A DNA stretch of 64,000 bases from positions 17,663,928 to 17,727,927 of the forward strand of contig CM045989.1 of the NCBI GenBank assembly GCA_025175895.1. Direction: 5' to 3'. Made by a program: the position numbers and the translations under genes. This DNA comes from Wurfbainia villosa (lineage: Eukaryota; Streptophyta; Magnoliopsida; Zingiberales; Zingiberaceae). The notes beneath the pieces were generated by a model. That model was not told the DNA's origin. It saw only the letters and a list, made by a program, of their open reading frames with translations, and made no database searches. This document shows, in pieces, positions 22,009 through 33,129 of this stretch (positions are counted from its first letter, which is position 1; the number at the start of each line of letters is the position of its first letter).

Positions 22009-23538
22009 TGTTGGTGCAATCGGCCCAGGTCACGATTGACCGGGACTCGAGTTTGACTCGAGTGATGTTTTGATGTTTGACAAAGTGTTTTATTGATGTT
22101 TGACATTGATGTCGGTTAATATGTTTTGGAGAGATTGTTTATACAATCGACCAGTTATAATTGACCCACTCGAGTTTGACTCGAGGAGACTTTAGTGGTT
22201 GACTAGGGTTGACCATGTGTTTATGGGAAAGTCCAAGTCATGGGTACTTGGCATGGAAAGTCCAAGTGGGACACTTGGCATTTGGGAAAGTCCAAGTCTT
22301 GAGTACTTGGCATGGGAAGTCAAGCATGGGTCTTGGCAAATGAGAAGTCCAAGCATGGGTCTTGGCAAATGGAAAGTCAAGCATGGTCTTGGCATGGAAA
22401 GTCCAACATGGGTTGGCAAGGGAAAGTCAAGCTTGAGTCTTGGTATTTGGGAAGTCCAAGGATTGATATTGGCGGCGTAAGTCCAATGTGCCTTGGCGGT
22501 GTAGACAGATTAGCATGACATAGCCGATGGAAGCACACGGAAGCTAGCGCGATGGATGAACAAGTCATGGATGACTTGGAGGATCTGAGGCGTGAGGTGA
22601 TGGAGGTGGCTAGAAGGCTTAGGTCTAGGCTAAGGGTGGTCTAGCAAGTATGGGGGCACCATACTTGGGTTAAAACCTCATTCTTGAGGTTGGCGACCGG
22701 GCATTATGGCGGTTCGTGCAGAGTCGACTCGAGTTATTTGCCGATTGAGAACTTTAAAGGGCTCGCGATCATTGCTCATGGGAGCGATCGGCCGGTCGCG
22801 GCGATCGGATCGCCGAGATGGCGATCATTGCCCGGTCGAGTGCGAGCCTGAACGCTCCGTAGTGGCCGAGGCGATCGACTACGAGGCGTTAGCGATCGGC
22901 CGCCAATGTTAGCGATCGGTGAGAGTCCCGTTGGAATTTGTCCAACGTGGATTGAGTCGTTGTCTCACACTATGTTAGCGGTCGGATCGGTGATTTATGG
23001 CGATCAGCGCGGAAATCGGCCGACGCGAGATAAAGGAAGGCTGTTTCGTGGAGATTGCGGCATCAGTTCTTGGGGAGCTTTCTTGAGGCGATTTGAAGGT
23101 GATTTGCAGGTGCATTTCAGGGCCCTTCAACCTCATCCAAGCAACCAACAAGCAAAGCGCTCAAACCCTAGTTTTGTAAAGTGTTCTTTACATTTCCTTT
23201 GTATTTGCTTGTATTTCCTTAGATTATTGTTGTAATCTTGTGTACGAGGTTTCTCCGCCTCCGACTTGTTGTCGAGAAGGAGTTTATTGATTAGTGATTG
23301 CATTGGCGTCGCTAGAGCTCGTTAGAGCTCGATCCGTGGAGTAGGAACCGTTACGGTTCCGAACCACGTTATATGCTTGTGTTGTGATCGTGTTGTGATT
23401 GTGTGTCTTGTTATATTTATTTGTTATTACTATTCCGCTGTGCTAACAAGATTGTAGACGATCGAACGCGAAAGAATTCCATCTACGTACGGTATCACGC
23501 TATTCACCCCCCCTCTAGCAGGCATTCAATTCCCAACA
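22009..23538 (+). repeat. B1 3' LTR (1530 bp)
   Basis: It starts tgttggtgcaatcgg after the PPT and ends caattcccaaca before the TSD cttta. It matches the 5' LTR closely at both ends; in the minisatellite several units read gtcaag instead of gtccaag, and the block at about 22690-23030 is strongly different. Confidence 0.9.
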
Positions 23539-24259
23539 CTTTACCTTTACCCTTTGAAGTGGATGAATTGGCCTTGCCTTTGGCTTGGGTCTTACCCTTG
23601 CCTTTGCGCTTACCTTTGTCCTTTTTGACCATTAGTACGTTACTAACTTTCTTCTTGAGATTCGGTTCAGCAGTTCTTAACATGCTGAGAATCTCAGGCA
23701 AAGGTTTATCAATTTCATTCATGTTATAATTCATGACGAATTGATTATATGCTTCCGGCAACGATTGCAGGATAACATCGGTTGCCAATTCTTGGCTCAG
23801 TGGAAAACCTAGTCTTTCAAGGTTCTCAATGTACCCAATCATTTTAAGTACGTGAGTTCCTACAGGTGTTCCTTCTTGCATCTTGCATGCAAAAAGAGCC
23901 TTAGACACTTCAAAACGCTCGTGCCTGACTTGTCCTTGATATAGTTGTTTCAAATGCTCAACCATATCATAGGCATCCATGTTCTCATGTTGCTTCTGAA
24001 GCTCAGAGTTCATGGTTGCAAGCATAAGGCATGACACATCTAATGCGTCATCTTGATGCTTCTTATAAGCATCTTTTTCAGCACGAGTGGCCGCAGGGGC
24101 AGGTATTTCAGGGGTAGACTGCTCTAGGACATATAGTTTGCGTTCTTGCTTGAGGATAATCCTCAAGTTCCTATACCAGTCAAGAAAGTTCGCTCCATTG
24201 AGCTTGTCCTTCTCAAGGACAGATCGCAAGTTGAGGGGGTGTGTCGTGTTAGATGACAT
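23539..24259 (-). pseudogene. Element D Gag (UBN2_2-like), 5' part interrupted by B1
   Basis: Starts at ATG 24259 (MSSNTTHPLNLRSVLEKDKL). The core reads NFLDWYRNLRIILKQERKLY, typical for Angela-type Copia Gag, followed by a helical domain and a Lys/Gly-rich basic tail (KGKRKGKGKTQAKGK). About 240 residues are readable without a stop up to the B1 insertion at 23538; the zinc knuckle follows on the other side at 16815. Sequence between 23504 and 23538 belongs to B1. Confidence 0.9.
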
Positions 24260-25482
24260 GGTGATCTACAACAATAAAATGCAAAATTAAGTATCATACC
24301 TAAGTCATTTAATTAGGCCTTTAATTAAATGAGGCTCCCACTAAATTCTCATAGCTTTGATATGAGCTAATCATTGATGTAGGCAAACACTTTTTGCTTT
24401 CATCATTAGCTACTATTTAGCTATAAATTTATATGGGATAAAGATCCACATCATAATTCATTTTGAGTTAGCTTTGGCTAATCACCCAAGATGTAGTATG
24501 ATTAGGTAGGCAATCTTTTGCCAATTACATCTGATGTAACTCTTTTAATAGCTTTGGTTAAGTTTAGATTAGTTTAGTGCTTATTCCTAAACCGGACTTC
24601 GGTGTGGCGAGGCCAGGCCTTCTTGGATATCGGAGCAACGACCACTTCTAAGACAAAGCTGATGTTCAGAAATCACATAAAACTAATTTTAAAACTTATG
24701 TTCAAAGCTAATATATGCCTCTACTTTCTTAACTAATTAAGAAAAACTTAATTAAGTCTTAACCAAGTTTGATAGCGGGACATCACGATTGTCCACTCGC
24801 ACTCTTCCAAGATAAAATGCATTGCTTTGCTTTGGCAAACCCAATAACAAATGATCGAGGAAGTAGTGAGTACCAAACTTTGGTAGGCATATCGTATTTG
24901 ACTTATTAAGATATAAACTTAAACATGCATCACATACATATTAGCATACATCACATATAAGCTAAATTAACATGCATCACATACAAGCTAAATTAACATG
25001 CATCACATACAAGTTAAACTAAGTGTGTCATGGTTATGGCCCTTATTCTACAATCTTCTCAAGCCAATGAGAAGATTGATTGGTCAACCTAGGGATAGCA
25101 TCTTCTCCCAAGTGCTTCCTTTTGGTTGTCTTGTGTTGTTGACTTCCTCCTTGTAACATTATCTTCCAATGGACCCTCCATCTTTGTTGTATATTACAAA
25201 AGGAGAAATACTCGAGTTACATTCGAGTCTAAAACTAATTTACAACAAGAATTTTAGGAGAAAGGCACGACACGCAGCCGTATTAAGAATTACAACACAC
25301 AATCACAAACTTTTTGGGACTAGGCCATAACCATGCACCATGTCAATTTTAACTTTTAAAGACATCGGATATTTTATTATGTTTGAAAATTTGCTAATGC
25401 AATTATCAACTCATAATAAAATTCATCCTACTATATCATATATAAAATAGAGAAAAACTATTTTATACGATCTTTCATAAGT
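24260..25482 (-). other. Element D untranslated leader
   Basis: About 1.2 kb between PBS and gag ATG without a gene. It contains a minisatellite (24915-25022). Part of it (ttatcttggaagagtgcgag and neighbours on the minus strand, about 24780-24830) aligns to the leader of E (about 33900-33970). Confidence 0.75.
24915..25022 (-). repeat. Leader minisatellite of element D
   Basis: About four copies of a 25-28 bp unit, on the minus strand gcttgtatgtgatgcatgtt. A related array (tgtatgtatatgatgcatgc) lies in the leader of E at 33653-33770. Confidence 0.75.
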
Positions 25483-25494
25483 GGCTCTGATACC
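25483..25494 (-). promoter_or_regulatory. Element D primer-binding site (initiator-Met tRNA type)
   Basis: The minus strand reads ggtatcagagcc, three bases after the LTR end, the standard Copia PBS. Confidence 0.88.
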
Positions 25495-25497
25495 CTT

Positions 25498-27324
25498 TGT
25501 AGGGATTTCTATATGCCAAATAGCATATGCGCAACGGAAAAATTAGGATCCCTTCCTAGTGATCCTTGCGAAAGAAAACCTTGTACAAAATAAATTTCTC
25601 TAAAACCAAACCTATCTTATAGGAGAGGATTACCTTTGTTGCGTGCCCTTGTTAATCCAGCTTTTCCTTTTGGTTTGTTGGATCTTTAGCACGTTCAAAT
25701 GTCCGTGCCTCTATACGTATCCACACGAGCAAGCTCTTGTCTCACAAAAGAAAAACTAGAAGGGCTCTCCTTTACTTCTTGCTAGAAGTCCCTAAAGGAG
25801 AGGAAGCTAGGGAAAAGAGAAGGAAGAAGAAGACTACTCTTCTTGCTAGCCTACACTCACAAAACCACACAACCAAAGCTTCCACCAAGCTCTCAAGCTC
25901 TCACACAACCACAATCACACTTTGGCCGGCCACTCCATGGAGTCTTTTATAGGGTTGGAAAAACCCTTTCACCTCCTACCATTCAATGTAATCCATTGCA
26001 TTGAGACACCTTGTTTGGCGCCACTTTAAGGAGACAAAACCACTTTGTCTCCTTCCACCTTATCTAGCTTAGGTGGCATGATTATATGGCATGCTTGTGT
26101 GGCATTCATGCATGTTGAATTAATCTTATTAATTCAATAAGCCCACCTTATCTAAGCTTAGGTGGCATGTAATGCTTATGTGGCATTCATTATGTTGAAT
26201 TAATCTTATTAATTCAATAAACTTATGTTATCATATTGAATTAATCTCATTAAATCAATAGCTAAAATTCTCATTAAGCAAAGTCCAAAAACCATTTTGT
26301 ACTTAAGCTTATTCCCAAATTATTCTAGTCAAACTAGAATGCACTAATTCTTCTAATCATCATGCTCTTTGTGTGTGACCCTATAGGCTCTCATAACGTT
26401 GGCAGTGGATCTAAACTCTTTTAGATACACAAGCAATGAGCGGCATCTAGCAATACATCATTGCTACCCAAGTTACGAAATAAGTCAAGATCCGACTAAC
26501 CTTTCCGTGACTACTATAATGTATGATCGTGTCCTTCTATCCTTGATATCAGATTGACCAATGAGGCATAGACCGTGTCATCCTCAATCAATCTATGTGT
26601 TTCTTGATCCCTGAGTAAACTAACTCAAACAAATGAGCTCAATATCTCATATTGACTCATTCGAGCATGGCCATGCGTTTTAGTAGTTCTACTCAATCAA
26701 GGGGCCCACAGATATCACTCCCGTCATATGGGAGGGATAGATCCCATCTACATCACTCACATCCCTCCGCATAATTTGTTATATACCCAGTAATCGCCTT
26801 TATGGTCCACCCTGTTACGGGTGACGTTTGACGATACCAAAGTACATAACTCCTTATGTAGGGAACCGTAGTGACTTCAGGTTCGAGGACTATTCATACC
26901 AATAGTCACATGAGAAAGTTTATGACACTCATATAACGATCCATGAAACTTTCTCATGGCGGGTTAGTTGAGTATATATTCTCTAATATATACCCATGTG
27001 TCAACTTGATATCATATATCCATGACTTGTGAGATCAAGTCATCAATCGACCTACATGCTAGTCTTTATGAATTAATATTGCCCTTGCATATTAACACTT
27101 GACTAGGAACATTTAGGAAAGTGTTCTCTACAGCCTATCATAATTAATTCTGCCAATTGATGTGCTGTAGATAAGAACCTACTTTTCTAGGGCATTATTA
27201 TATTTAATTTAGCTGGCACAAGCAAGATGTAAATATAATAACCAATCCTTTGCCTTTATTGAATATGATACAAAATGTTCCCTTTTCAACCATCACATGA
27301 TTGGCTCTAGGGCTATAACTAACA
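25498..27324 (-). repeat. Element D 5' LTR (1827 bp)
   Basis: Partner of 11711-13589. It includes the same ttgaattaatc tandem segment with small deletions. A promoter-like TATA box is at 25944-25952. Confidence 0.9.
25944..25952 (-). promoter_or_regulatory. TATA box of the element D 5' LTR
   Basis: The minus strand reads ctataaaag, about 1370 bp from the LTR start, followed by gactccatggagt. The other LTR has the same motif at 12161-12169. The position fits promoters of BARE/Angela LTRs. Confidence 0.7.
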
Positions 27325-27542
27325 ATAATCTCCGCAAATTGTTGGCTATGCTCCTTGCATTCCCTAGTAAAATTATCTAGCGGGGCTTCTAAGTGGGGAC
27401 TTGGTTCTGGATAAAATTTGCATGGTGACTCATAGCTCTCGTTCTCATTTTAGAAACAATATTGAGTCTCTGTCTGGGAATGCCACCGTGGGAATTCAGT
27501 GTTTACCGCTTGTTCTGTTCGAATGAAATCTTTCATCATCTG

Positions 27543-27788
27543 CTAAAGTCGGGATTTAGGCGGACAATATCGAGGGTTTAAGTACCCAGGGTCATAACTA
27601 TATGAATAGGAATCATCTTGTGACCACTGGTTGTAATTGTAGGTGACATCTTGTTGTTCAAATTGTGAAGGTTCGAATATATTCGGACAATCGTTAATGG
27701 TATGCCATGTTTCACCACAATGTTCACAATAAATATTACCAAAACTTACAGTATTCAATTGACCATAATCATGAGTAAAAGCATGCAT
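27543..27788 (-). CDS. Element C zinc-knuckle ORF (Gag C-terminal remnant)
   Basis: 81 codons, first ATG about 165 bp after the PBS. It has a CX2CX4HX4C knuckle (CEHCGETWHTINDC, residues 20-33) followed by a Tyr/Asn/Ser-rich tail with YSYSYDPGYLNPRY. In Tat/Athila Gag a knuckle followed by a YNPGWRNHP-like motif is familiar, which supports the assignment. The N-terminal Gag domain is absent, so the gene was deleted to its tail. A short gene-free piece (27330-27542) lies between it and element D. Confidence 0.6.
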   Translation of the reverse strand: MHAFTHDYGQLNTVSFGNIYCEHCGETWHTINDCPNIFEPSQFEQQDVTYNYNQWSQDDSYSYSYDPGYLNPRYCPPKSRL

Positions 27789-27837
27789 TGTTATATGCAG
27801 GAAATTATAAATAAGGAAAGAGCAACTGAATAAACAA

Positions 27838-27895
27838 AACAGAAATAAAATAAAATCAAATAAAATGAAATAAAATAAAATAAAACAAGAAAAGT
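27838..27895. repeat. AAATA-type low-complexity repeat
   Basis: Repeated aaataaaat/aaatgaaat units between the C PBS and its zinc-knuckle ORF. Confidence 0.8.
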
Positions 27896-27954
27896 AAATC
27901 TATCCTAAGTCCGATCCAATTATCCACTTCCCGATTCGATATCGAATCGATCAG

Positions 27955-27972
27955 TCCCCGACAACGACGCCA
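27955..27972 (-). promoter_or_regulatory. Element C primer-binding site (tRNA-Asp type)
   Basis: The minus strand reads tggcgtcgttgtcgggga, 16 of 18 matches to the tRNA-Asp-type PBS, six bases from the LTR end. Both mismatches are C-to-T changes. Confidence 0.82.
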
Positions 27973-27978
27973 AAAACT

Positions 27979-29346
27979 TGATGCGCACGAATGAGACCTC
28001 AAATCTCACGACGAAGGCCGTCGAGGACTCGAAGCGCGTGCTCGCGCTCAATGCCTACAAGTGCACGAATGTCATCAAGTAATAAAGATTATCCATCCCA
28101 CAGGGACTGGGATTCGAATACCAAATATTTTCAGTGGTTGTAATTGTTCGGACTTAACTCTAAGAGGTTTCGATTGGTGAAGGTTGTCGGTGGACTTTAC
28201 TCTATACGGTGTCACATGGAGGAGGAAAGGAGTGTGCCGAGGTCTTCAAAGGTGATTCTAGGACTTTGGTTTCACTTGTGTATCACAAAACAATGTTGTC
28301 AATTGGCGTTGTCTAGACGTTTAGCTATGGTTTTGTGGAAGGGACATCATACACTCTCCCGCAGAGCCGCCGCATCTACCGGGAGCTATCTCCGCCTAAA
28401 AGGACAGGATAGACGGTACGAGGATGCCAAATCAATCTTTACGATAAACCATTTCCGATTCCACCGCACCCTTCTACCCACAGTTACAGGAGATCAGGTT
28501 TACCCCTAGGTTTCTTGCATCAAATCCCCTAAAACTTAAATACGAGGGCTGTCAACCTCGTATCTCCTAAGCACAGTGGATAGAAAACCAAACACACATA
28601 GATATAGTAAAAACAACTACCAATTGTCAAATCAAACTCAAAGGCAAAATTTAACATGAACCAACATTGTAATGTGCACACAAGCTACTCCCTAATCCCA
28701 GAATCGAAAGTACTACTCCATGTATATGAAGGAAGAATCACAAAGCATGTTTATGTTCAAATACATAAGGAATAAAATGCAGGAACAAAGAATTACAATG
28801 CTTTCGTGGTCTTCTCTCTGGCGTTGAAGTGCAAGGTGTGGACCTCCGATGACGTTCCTCCTCCCCGTTGCGAGTTACCAAAGCTTTTTAGGGCTTCGAC
28901 GTGCCGTCCTAGCCGTCATGCCTCCCCCCTAGGTTTTGGGCTGAGCCATCCTTATATAGACATCACCTCGGACCTCTGTAAAATCCGAAAAAAGCCCTAG
29001 TCACGCAAATCTGTCGGGCCGCCACACGACTGTGTGTTTCCACACGGCCAGGCCATGTGCAGTCCTGGAGTGCTGATCTCGTCCATTGGGCATGGTCGTG
29101 TGAATCCACATGCCCTGGCCGTGTCCCACTCTACGTCTAGCTACGAAATGTCCTTCTTTTGCTCCGAAAGCGCGTCTTTTTAACTTGAAATGATAACCTG
29201 CACACAAAAGTTCAACGAGCATACCTCCGAACCAGAAAATACGAAATGCGTGCAAAATAGAGTAATATATGCATGAAACTAACATGAAATGTAACAAGAT
29301 GTGAGCAAAAACTACTTCTAAAACCCTATATGTTTTGCTCATATTA
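27979..29346 (-). repeat. Element C 5' LTR (1368 bp)
   Basis: Partner of 7863-9231. The plus-strand right edge is gctcatatta, where the partner has gctcacatca. The TSD gctac follows. Confidence 0.85.
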
Positions 29347-29351
29347 GCTAC

Positions 29352-29643
29352 CAAAATGAGCTTAAAAATCCAACATCTTCACCTCCCGACGCATCTGACA
29401 TTTTCCTTCTTCTCTCCGCGACAATAGCCCGATGCCTCCGCCTCCTTCACCGCCGCCGCACTCCTACCCTTCCTCGCTGGTCACCGGAGAGGAAAGGGGA
29501 TCCCCTCCTTCTACGGTCACCGGTGCCCTTCATCTTCATCCATCGTGCAACAAAGTTCCCTTTCATCGAGCGACGCCGATGGACCTTCTCCTTCCACGCC
29601 CAAGTACCGCCGACCAATCGGAGATGGGATTCCTCTCCGATCG
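29352..29643 (+). repeat. Element A 3' LTR, right part, truncated
   Basis: Continues the 5' LTR match from 3155 (caaaatgagcttaaaaatcc) to about 3446 (ctccgatcg). The remaining 690 bp of the LTR are missing, and B2 internal sequence follows. Confidence 0.85.
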
Positions 29644-29644
29644 A

Positions 29645-30342
29645 TGACTAATGTCCCTAAAAACAATTTATCTAAGGATAAACCTAGGTCAAATAACTCT
29701 AGAAAAATTTTACCTAGGGAGACCATTAGAAAGGTGCAAGAGCACCTAGGTTTCAATCCTAAATGGACTAGGCATATGCCTAAGAAGTCAAATGCCCAAA
29801 AACTTAATCAAAAATCAATTGGACAATTAGAGGTTGAAAATCAAGCCTTGAGTTCAAGGCTTGAAAAACTTGAGAAGACCCTTAGGAACATACACAACCA
29901 ATTTAAAGGGTCAAATGATCAAAAGTCTAGGTCCAAATCTCAAAGTCAATACTTAGGACCTAAGAGTCAAAAGTCAACCAAGGGCAAGCAAGGTTTGGGT
30001 CACAAACCTAAGCCTAAGGTGGCTTACCATAGTGTTCCATTTGATTATGGAACACAAACTAGGTCTAAGAAGACCAAGGTCAATAGGGAAGTCATCTCTA
30101 AGGTTGACCAAAGGTTGTGTCTAGTGGCTAGGGTTTCTAGGAAACCTAGGGTGGCCACTAAGAAGGTTGCAAGGGGAGTTACCCCTAGAGTCAACCTAGG
30201 TAAGACCCAAATGACCAAGGCCAACAAGCCTAGGAGGGTCATTAGGAAGGTATCTAGGGAGGTTATCCCTAAGGAATACCTAATTAACCCTAGGAGCTCA
30301 AATCGGTTTTGGGTTCCTAAGAGCGTGATTGATTCACGCTAA
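29645..30342 (+). pseudogene. B2 Gag C-terminal domain, fused at its 5' end to LTR sequence
   Basis: From residue TNVPKNNLSKDKPRS to the stop after FWVPKSVIDSR the domain is one uninterrupted frame of about 230 residues: coiled-coil segment IGQLEVENQALSSRLEKLEK, Ser/Lys/Gln-rich linker, basic repeats. The open frame extends upstream to 29545 through element A LTR sequence, but that part is not Gag. It lacks the N-terminal domain, so it is a remnant even though no stop breaks it. Confidence 0.75.
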
Positions 30343-32238
30343 GATGGGTTTAGGGTGTGCCAACCTTGATTGGATGGGTAGTTAACTCAACTATGGTAAA
30401 GGTGACACTTTAGGATATTTTCAAGGTTATGGTTACCTTGGAAATAGATTTGAATCAATATCCTAAAAGATTTTAGGATGTGCCAATATTAATTGAGAAG
30501 TTTTGATAAAAGGATCAAATTGGCACAAGTTGGGTTTAGAGGTTAGTGTGTCATTTTGGGTTTTTGGCACACTAGGGAGATTAATGATAATATGGCAAAA
30601 TACATCTAATTATATCAAATGACAATTAATATTAAAATTTAGGTATTACTATACCTATATATTTTATATGCCATGCTTTGTTTGCCATATAACATGCCAT
30701 GACATCATGTTTATTTTAATCATTTTATATGTCATGTTCATGTTTAGGATTGAGGTTTCAAATGTCATGTGTTTTTAGATTTCATCTTATGCCATGACAT
30801 CATGATTATGAGCATATGCTTATTTATATCATTTCTAATGCCATAATCATTCATGCATTTAAGACAATTGGTTGAAATTGATTTAAGGACTATGACATGA
30901 CTTGAAGTCCCATTTATAAGGGAATCAAGTAGGGTTGCCTAGGAAATGCATGAAACTCTAGATAAAGTGAATCAAAACCCACATCTCACATCACATTGAC
31001 ATGTATGTGTATTTATACACCCTAGATACATGTGAGATGCTAGGATAATAAGTTAGGTTCAAGATGCATGGGTAGTGCATCTAGATGAACTCAAATTTAT
31101 TTTAATTATCACCAAGAATCATAAGGAAAGCTAATATACAAGCTATGTATATTTATCCAATAAATTATGGTTCAAAATAGGCTTTCAAAAACATTTTAAA
31201 ATCAATTTGGAAAACCTTGGTGAAATCTGTCTTTTGATAGCCATCATCATTGTAGAAGTTGATACAAAGTGGATCAAAAACTTTAAAGTTTTTAATAGTT
31301 TTGAACTTTGTACCAATCTCCTATTTCAATGGTAAAAATATTTTTCCAAAATTTTCACCTATTGTATTGGTCATAAGTATTATACGTGCAAATTTCGTGA
31401 TTTTTGATATCACGTATAATTATTTATGATTTTACGAAATTCAACTCGATAATTGAAATTGGAAATTTGATTATCGATCATTCGCCATTGGTGGCGGTCG
31501 GTGATGGAGTGCCCGATCGTGATTTACGAATCACTCATTGTAGCTTTGATTTCGGGGTAAACAAGGTTGTTTAACCCGATTTATTCTGATTATGGTCCCT
31601 AATCACTCCTAACCCTAGGATATGCTTTGGGTAGCATTATAAAGGGTGAAAATCCATTGGATATGGATTAGGAGAAGTGTTTAGGGTTTGTATCAATTTT
31701 AAGGTGTTGGAAAGTTCAATATTGATTTTCTAACCTTAATTTTGATGGTTTAGAGTTCCTATTGGCTTAGGGACTTCCCAAGGACATTGTTGGTGCAATG
31801 GTCAAGGGGGAGCAAGCCTTTAGGGGGAGGTATCCATCTTGGGATGATGGATGTGTTTTTCTCCTTGAAGAGGAGAAGTTATTGGGAGAATATGACATCA
31901 ATTGGGAAATTGATGGGACTTTTGAGAGACCCAATTTGGAAATTGGGAGAGTAAATGGGATTGCCTATATTGAGTGATATTTGACTTATCACTAGGAAGA
32001 TGGTAGGCATCCTAAGTATTTTTGGACCAAGGGGGAGATTGTAATATCTCATTGGGACATGAGACATTGACCTCCTTGGAGAGGAAACCTTTTTGATGTT
32101 AGTCAAAAAGGGGGAGAATGTTTGGGGGAGAACATTTGGAGAGTATTTACCAATTTGGGATAATTGGTAAGGGATTTGAGTTAGTGTTCTAACTCAATAA
32201 TTTTTTTGGTTTTTGTCAAACATCAAAAAGGGAGAGAT
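30343..32238 (+). other. B2 non-coding 3' internal region
   Basis: Matches 20124-22008 of B1. It holds the hairpin (30982-31039), PPT-like runs near 31805, 31824, 32033 and 32107, and the terminal PPT aaaaagggagagat (32225-32238). No gene is seen. Confidence 0.75.
30982..31039 (+). other. Conserved stem-loop in the B2 3' non-coding region
   Basis: The same three nested stems as B1: catctcac/gtgagatg, atgtat/atacat and gtgta/tacac. The single-stranded spacer before the inner stem differs (tccaattgac in B1, atcacattgac in B2), while stems and loop are unchanged. Confidence 0.65.
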
Positions 32239-32778
32239 TGTTGGTGCAATCAGCCCAGGTCACGATTGACCAGGACTCGAGTTTGACTCGAGTGATGTTT
32301 TGATGTTCGACAAAAATATATGACAATGTAATTGTCATAGGGAAGTCCAAGTCTTGAGTACTTGGCATGGGAAGTCCAAGTTGAACACTTGGCATTTGCA
32401 TGAGAAGTCCAAGGGGTTTGATATTGGCGGCGTAAAGTCCAAGCGGGAGTCTTGGCAGCATAAGTCCAATGGTTGGCGGCGTAAAGTCCAAGCGGGAGTC
32501 TTGGCAGCATAAGTCCAATGGTTGGCGGCATAAAGTCCAAGCGGAGTCTTGGCAGCGTATGTCCAATGTGCCTTGGCGGTGTAGACACCGTTAGCATGAC
32601 ATAGCCGATGGAAGCACCTGAAGGCTAGCGCGATAGATGAACAAGTCATGGATGACTTGGAGGGATCCGAGAGGCGTGAGGCTGATGGAGGTGGCTAGAA
32701 GGCTTAGGTCTAGGCTAAGGGTGGTCTAGCAAGTATGGGGGAACCATATTTGGGTTAAAACCTCATGTTTGAGGTGTG

Positions 32779-33095
32779 CCAGTCGATTGGTACCATGTGG
32801 CAGTCGACTGGACCGAGTCAACTAGGGTTTGACTGCGGGTTATATTAGCGATTGAGGTGGGCGTCGGTGATGGCTCAGCGATCGGCGATCGTGTGATCAG
32901 TCGACTGGTGCTCGAGAAATCGGCCACAAAATGGAGTCGAGACTCGACTGGTCGAGTGAGGACTCTATCAGTCGACTGATGGGTATGATCAGTCGACTGA
33001 TGGTAGATCCGTTGGACTTATCCAATGTGGATCTAGCCGTTGTCTCACGACAACAGTGGCATCAGTCGACTGATGGTCCCGATCAGTCGACTGAT
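32779..33095 (+). repeat. CAGTCGACTG palindrome array upstream of the B2 TATA box
   Basis: Six exact copies of cagtcgactg (32801, 32898, 32969, 32990, 33063, 33083) plus near copies such as cagtcgattg. Several are embedded in the longer palindrome atcagtcgactgat. Confidence 0.85.
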
Positions 33096-33120
33096 CGACC
33101 TTTTCCAGCACAGGTTGAAG

Positions 33121-33129
33121 CTATATAAG
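33121..33129 (+). promoter_or_regulatory. TATA box of the B2 LTR
   Basis: ctatataag lies about 25 bp after the palindrome array and is followed by a leader-like region. Confidence 0.65.

Larger units (their letters stand above)
16816..23538 (+). mobile_element. Element B1: SIRE-like gag-only (non-autonomous) LTR retrotransposon
   Basis: It is flanked by exact TSDs cttta (16811-16815 and 23539-23543) inside D gag. LTRs are 16816-18293 and 22009-23538. The PBS fits initiator-Met tRNA, and a PPT lies before the 3' LTR. The 3.7-kb internal region encodes only a broken Gag; no protease, integrase, RT or RNase H motif is seen. LTR ends (attcaccccccctctagc...aaca) and the Gag tail motif FWVPKS suggest a Copia/SIRE relative. 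This is the TR-GAG type of element. LTR difference outside the variable block is near 2-3%, similar to D. Confidence 0.9.
11711..27324 (-). mobile_element. Element D: Angela/BARE-like Copia retrotransposon (minus strand)
   Basis: It is flanked by exact TSDs ataat (11706-11710 and 27325-27329). LTRs are 11711-13589 and 25498-27324 (1879 and 1827 bp), TG...CA, with about 2% difference in the first 170 bp. The minus strand carries an initiator-Met PBS, gag, zinc knuckle, protease, integrase, reverse transcriptase, RNase H and a PPT (actagtgctagtgggagat at 13590-13608), the Copia order. LTR length and the start tgttagttatagccctagag fit the Angela lineage. B1 splits it at 16816. Excluding B1 plus one TSD copy (6728 bp), the gag and protease frames are the same, so gag-pol was one frame. 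Confidence 0.92.
7863..29346 (-). mobile_element. Element C: Tat/Athila-like non-autonomous LTR retrotransposon (minus strand)
   Basis: Two LTRs of 1369 and 1368 bp (7863-9231, 27979-29346) are bounded TG...CA (TA at one edge) and flanked by actac/gctac. Reading on the minus strand: 5' LTR, tRNA-Asp-type PBS (27955-27972), a small zinc-knuckle ORF, further gag-like pieces, two PPT motifs, 3' LTR. No polymerase is present. The first 240 bp of the LTRs differ at roughly 8% of sites, which makes C older than D and B1, in agreement with the nesting order. D interrupts it at 11711. Confidence 0.85.
2568..29643 (+). mobile_element. Element A: non-autonomous Tat/Athila-like LTR retrotransposon, outer layer of the nest
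   Basis: It has a 5' LTR (2568-4134), a tRNA-Asp-type PBS, a 3.1-kb internal region without reverse transcriptase or integrase, a PPT, and a 3' LTR starting at 7283. The 3' LTR is split by element C: it stops at 7862 and resumes at 29352, the two edges matching adjacent bases of the 5' LTR near 3150. It is truncated at 29643, where homology to the 5' LTR (about 3446) ends. The tRNA-Asp primer is typical of plant Tat and Athila Gypsy lineages. The lack of pol makes it LARD-like. The large span is due to the nested elements. Confidence 0.8.
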
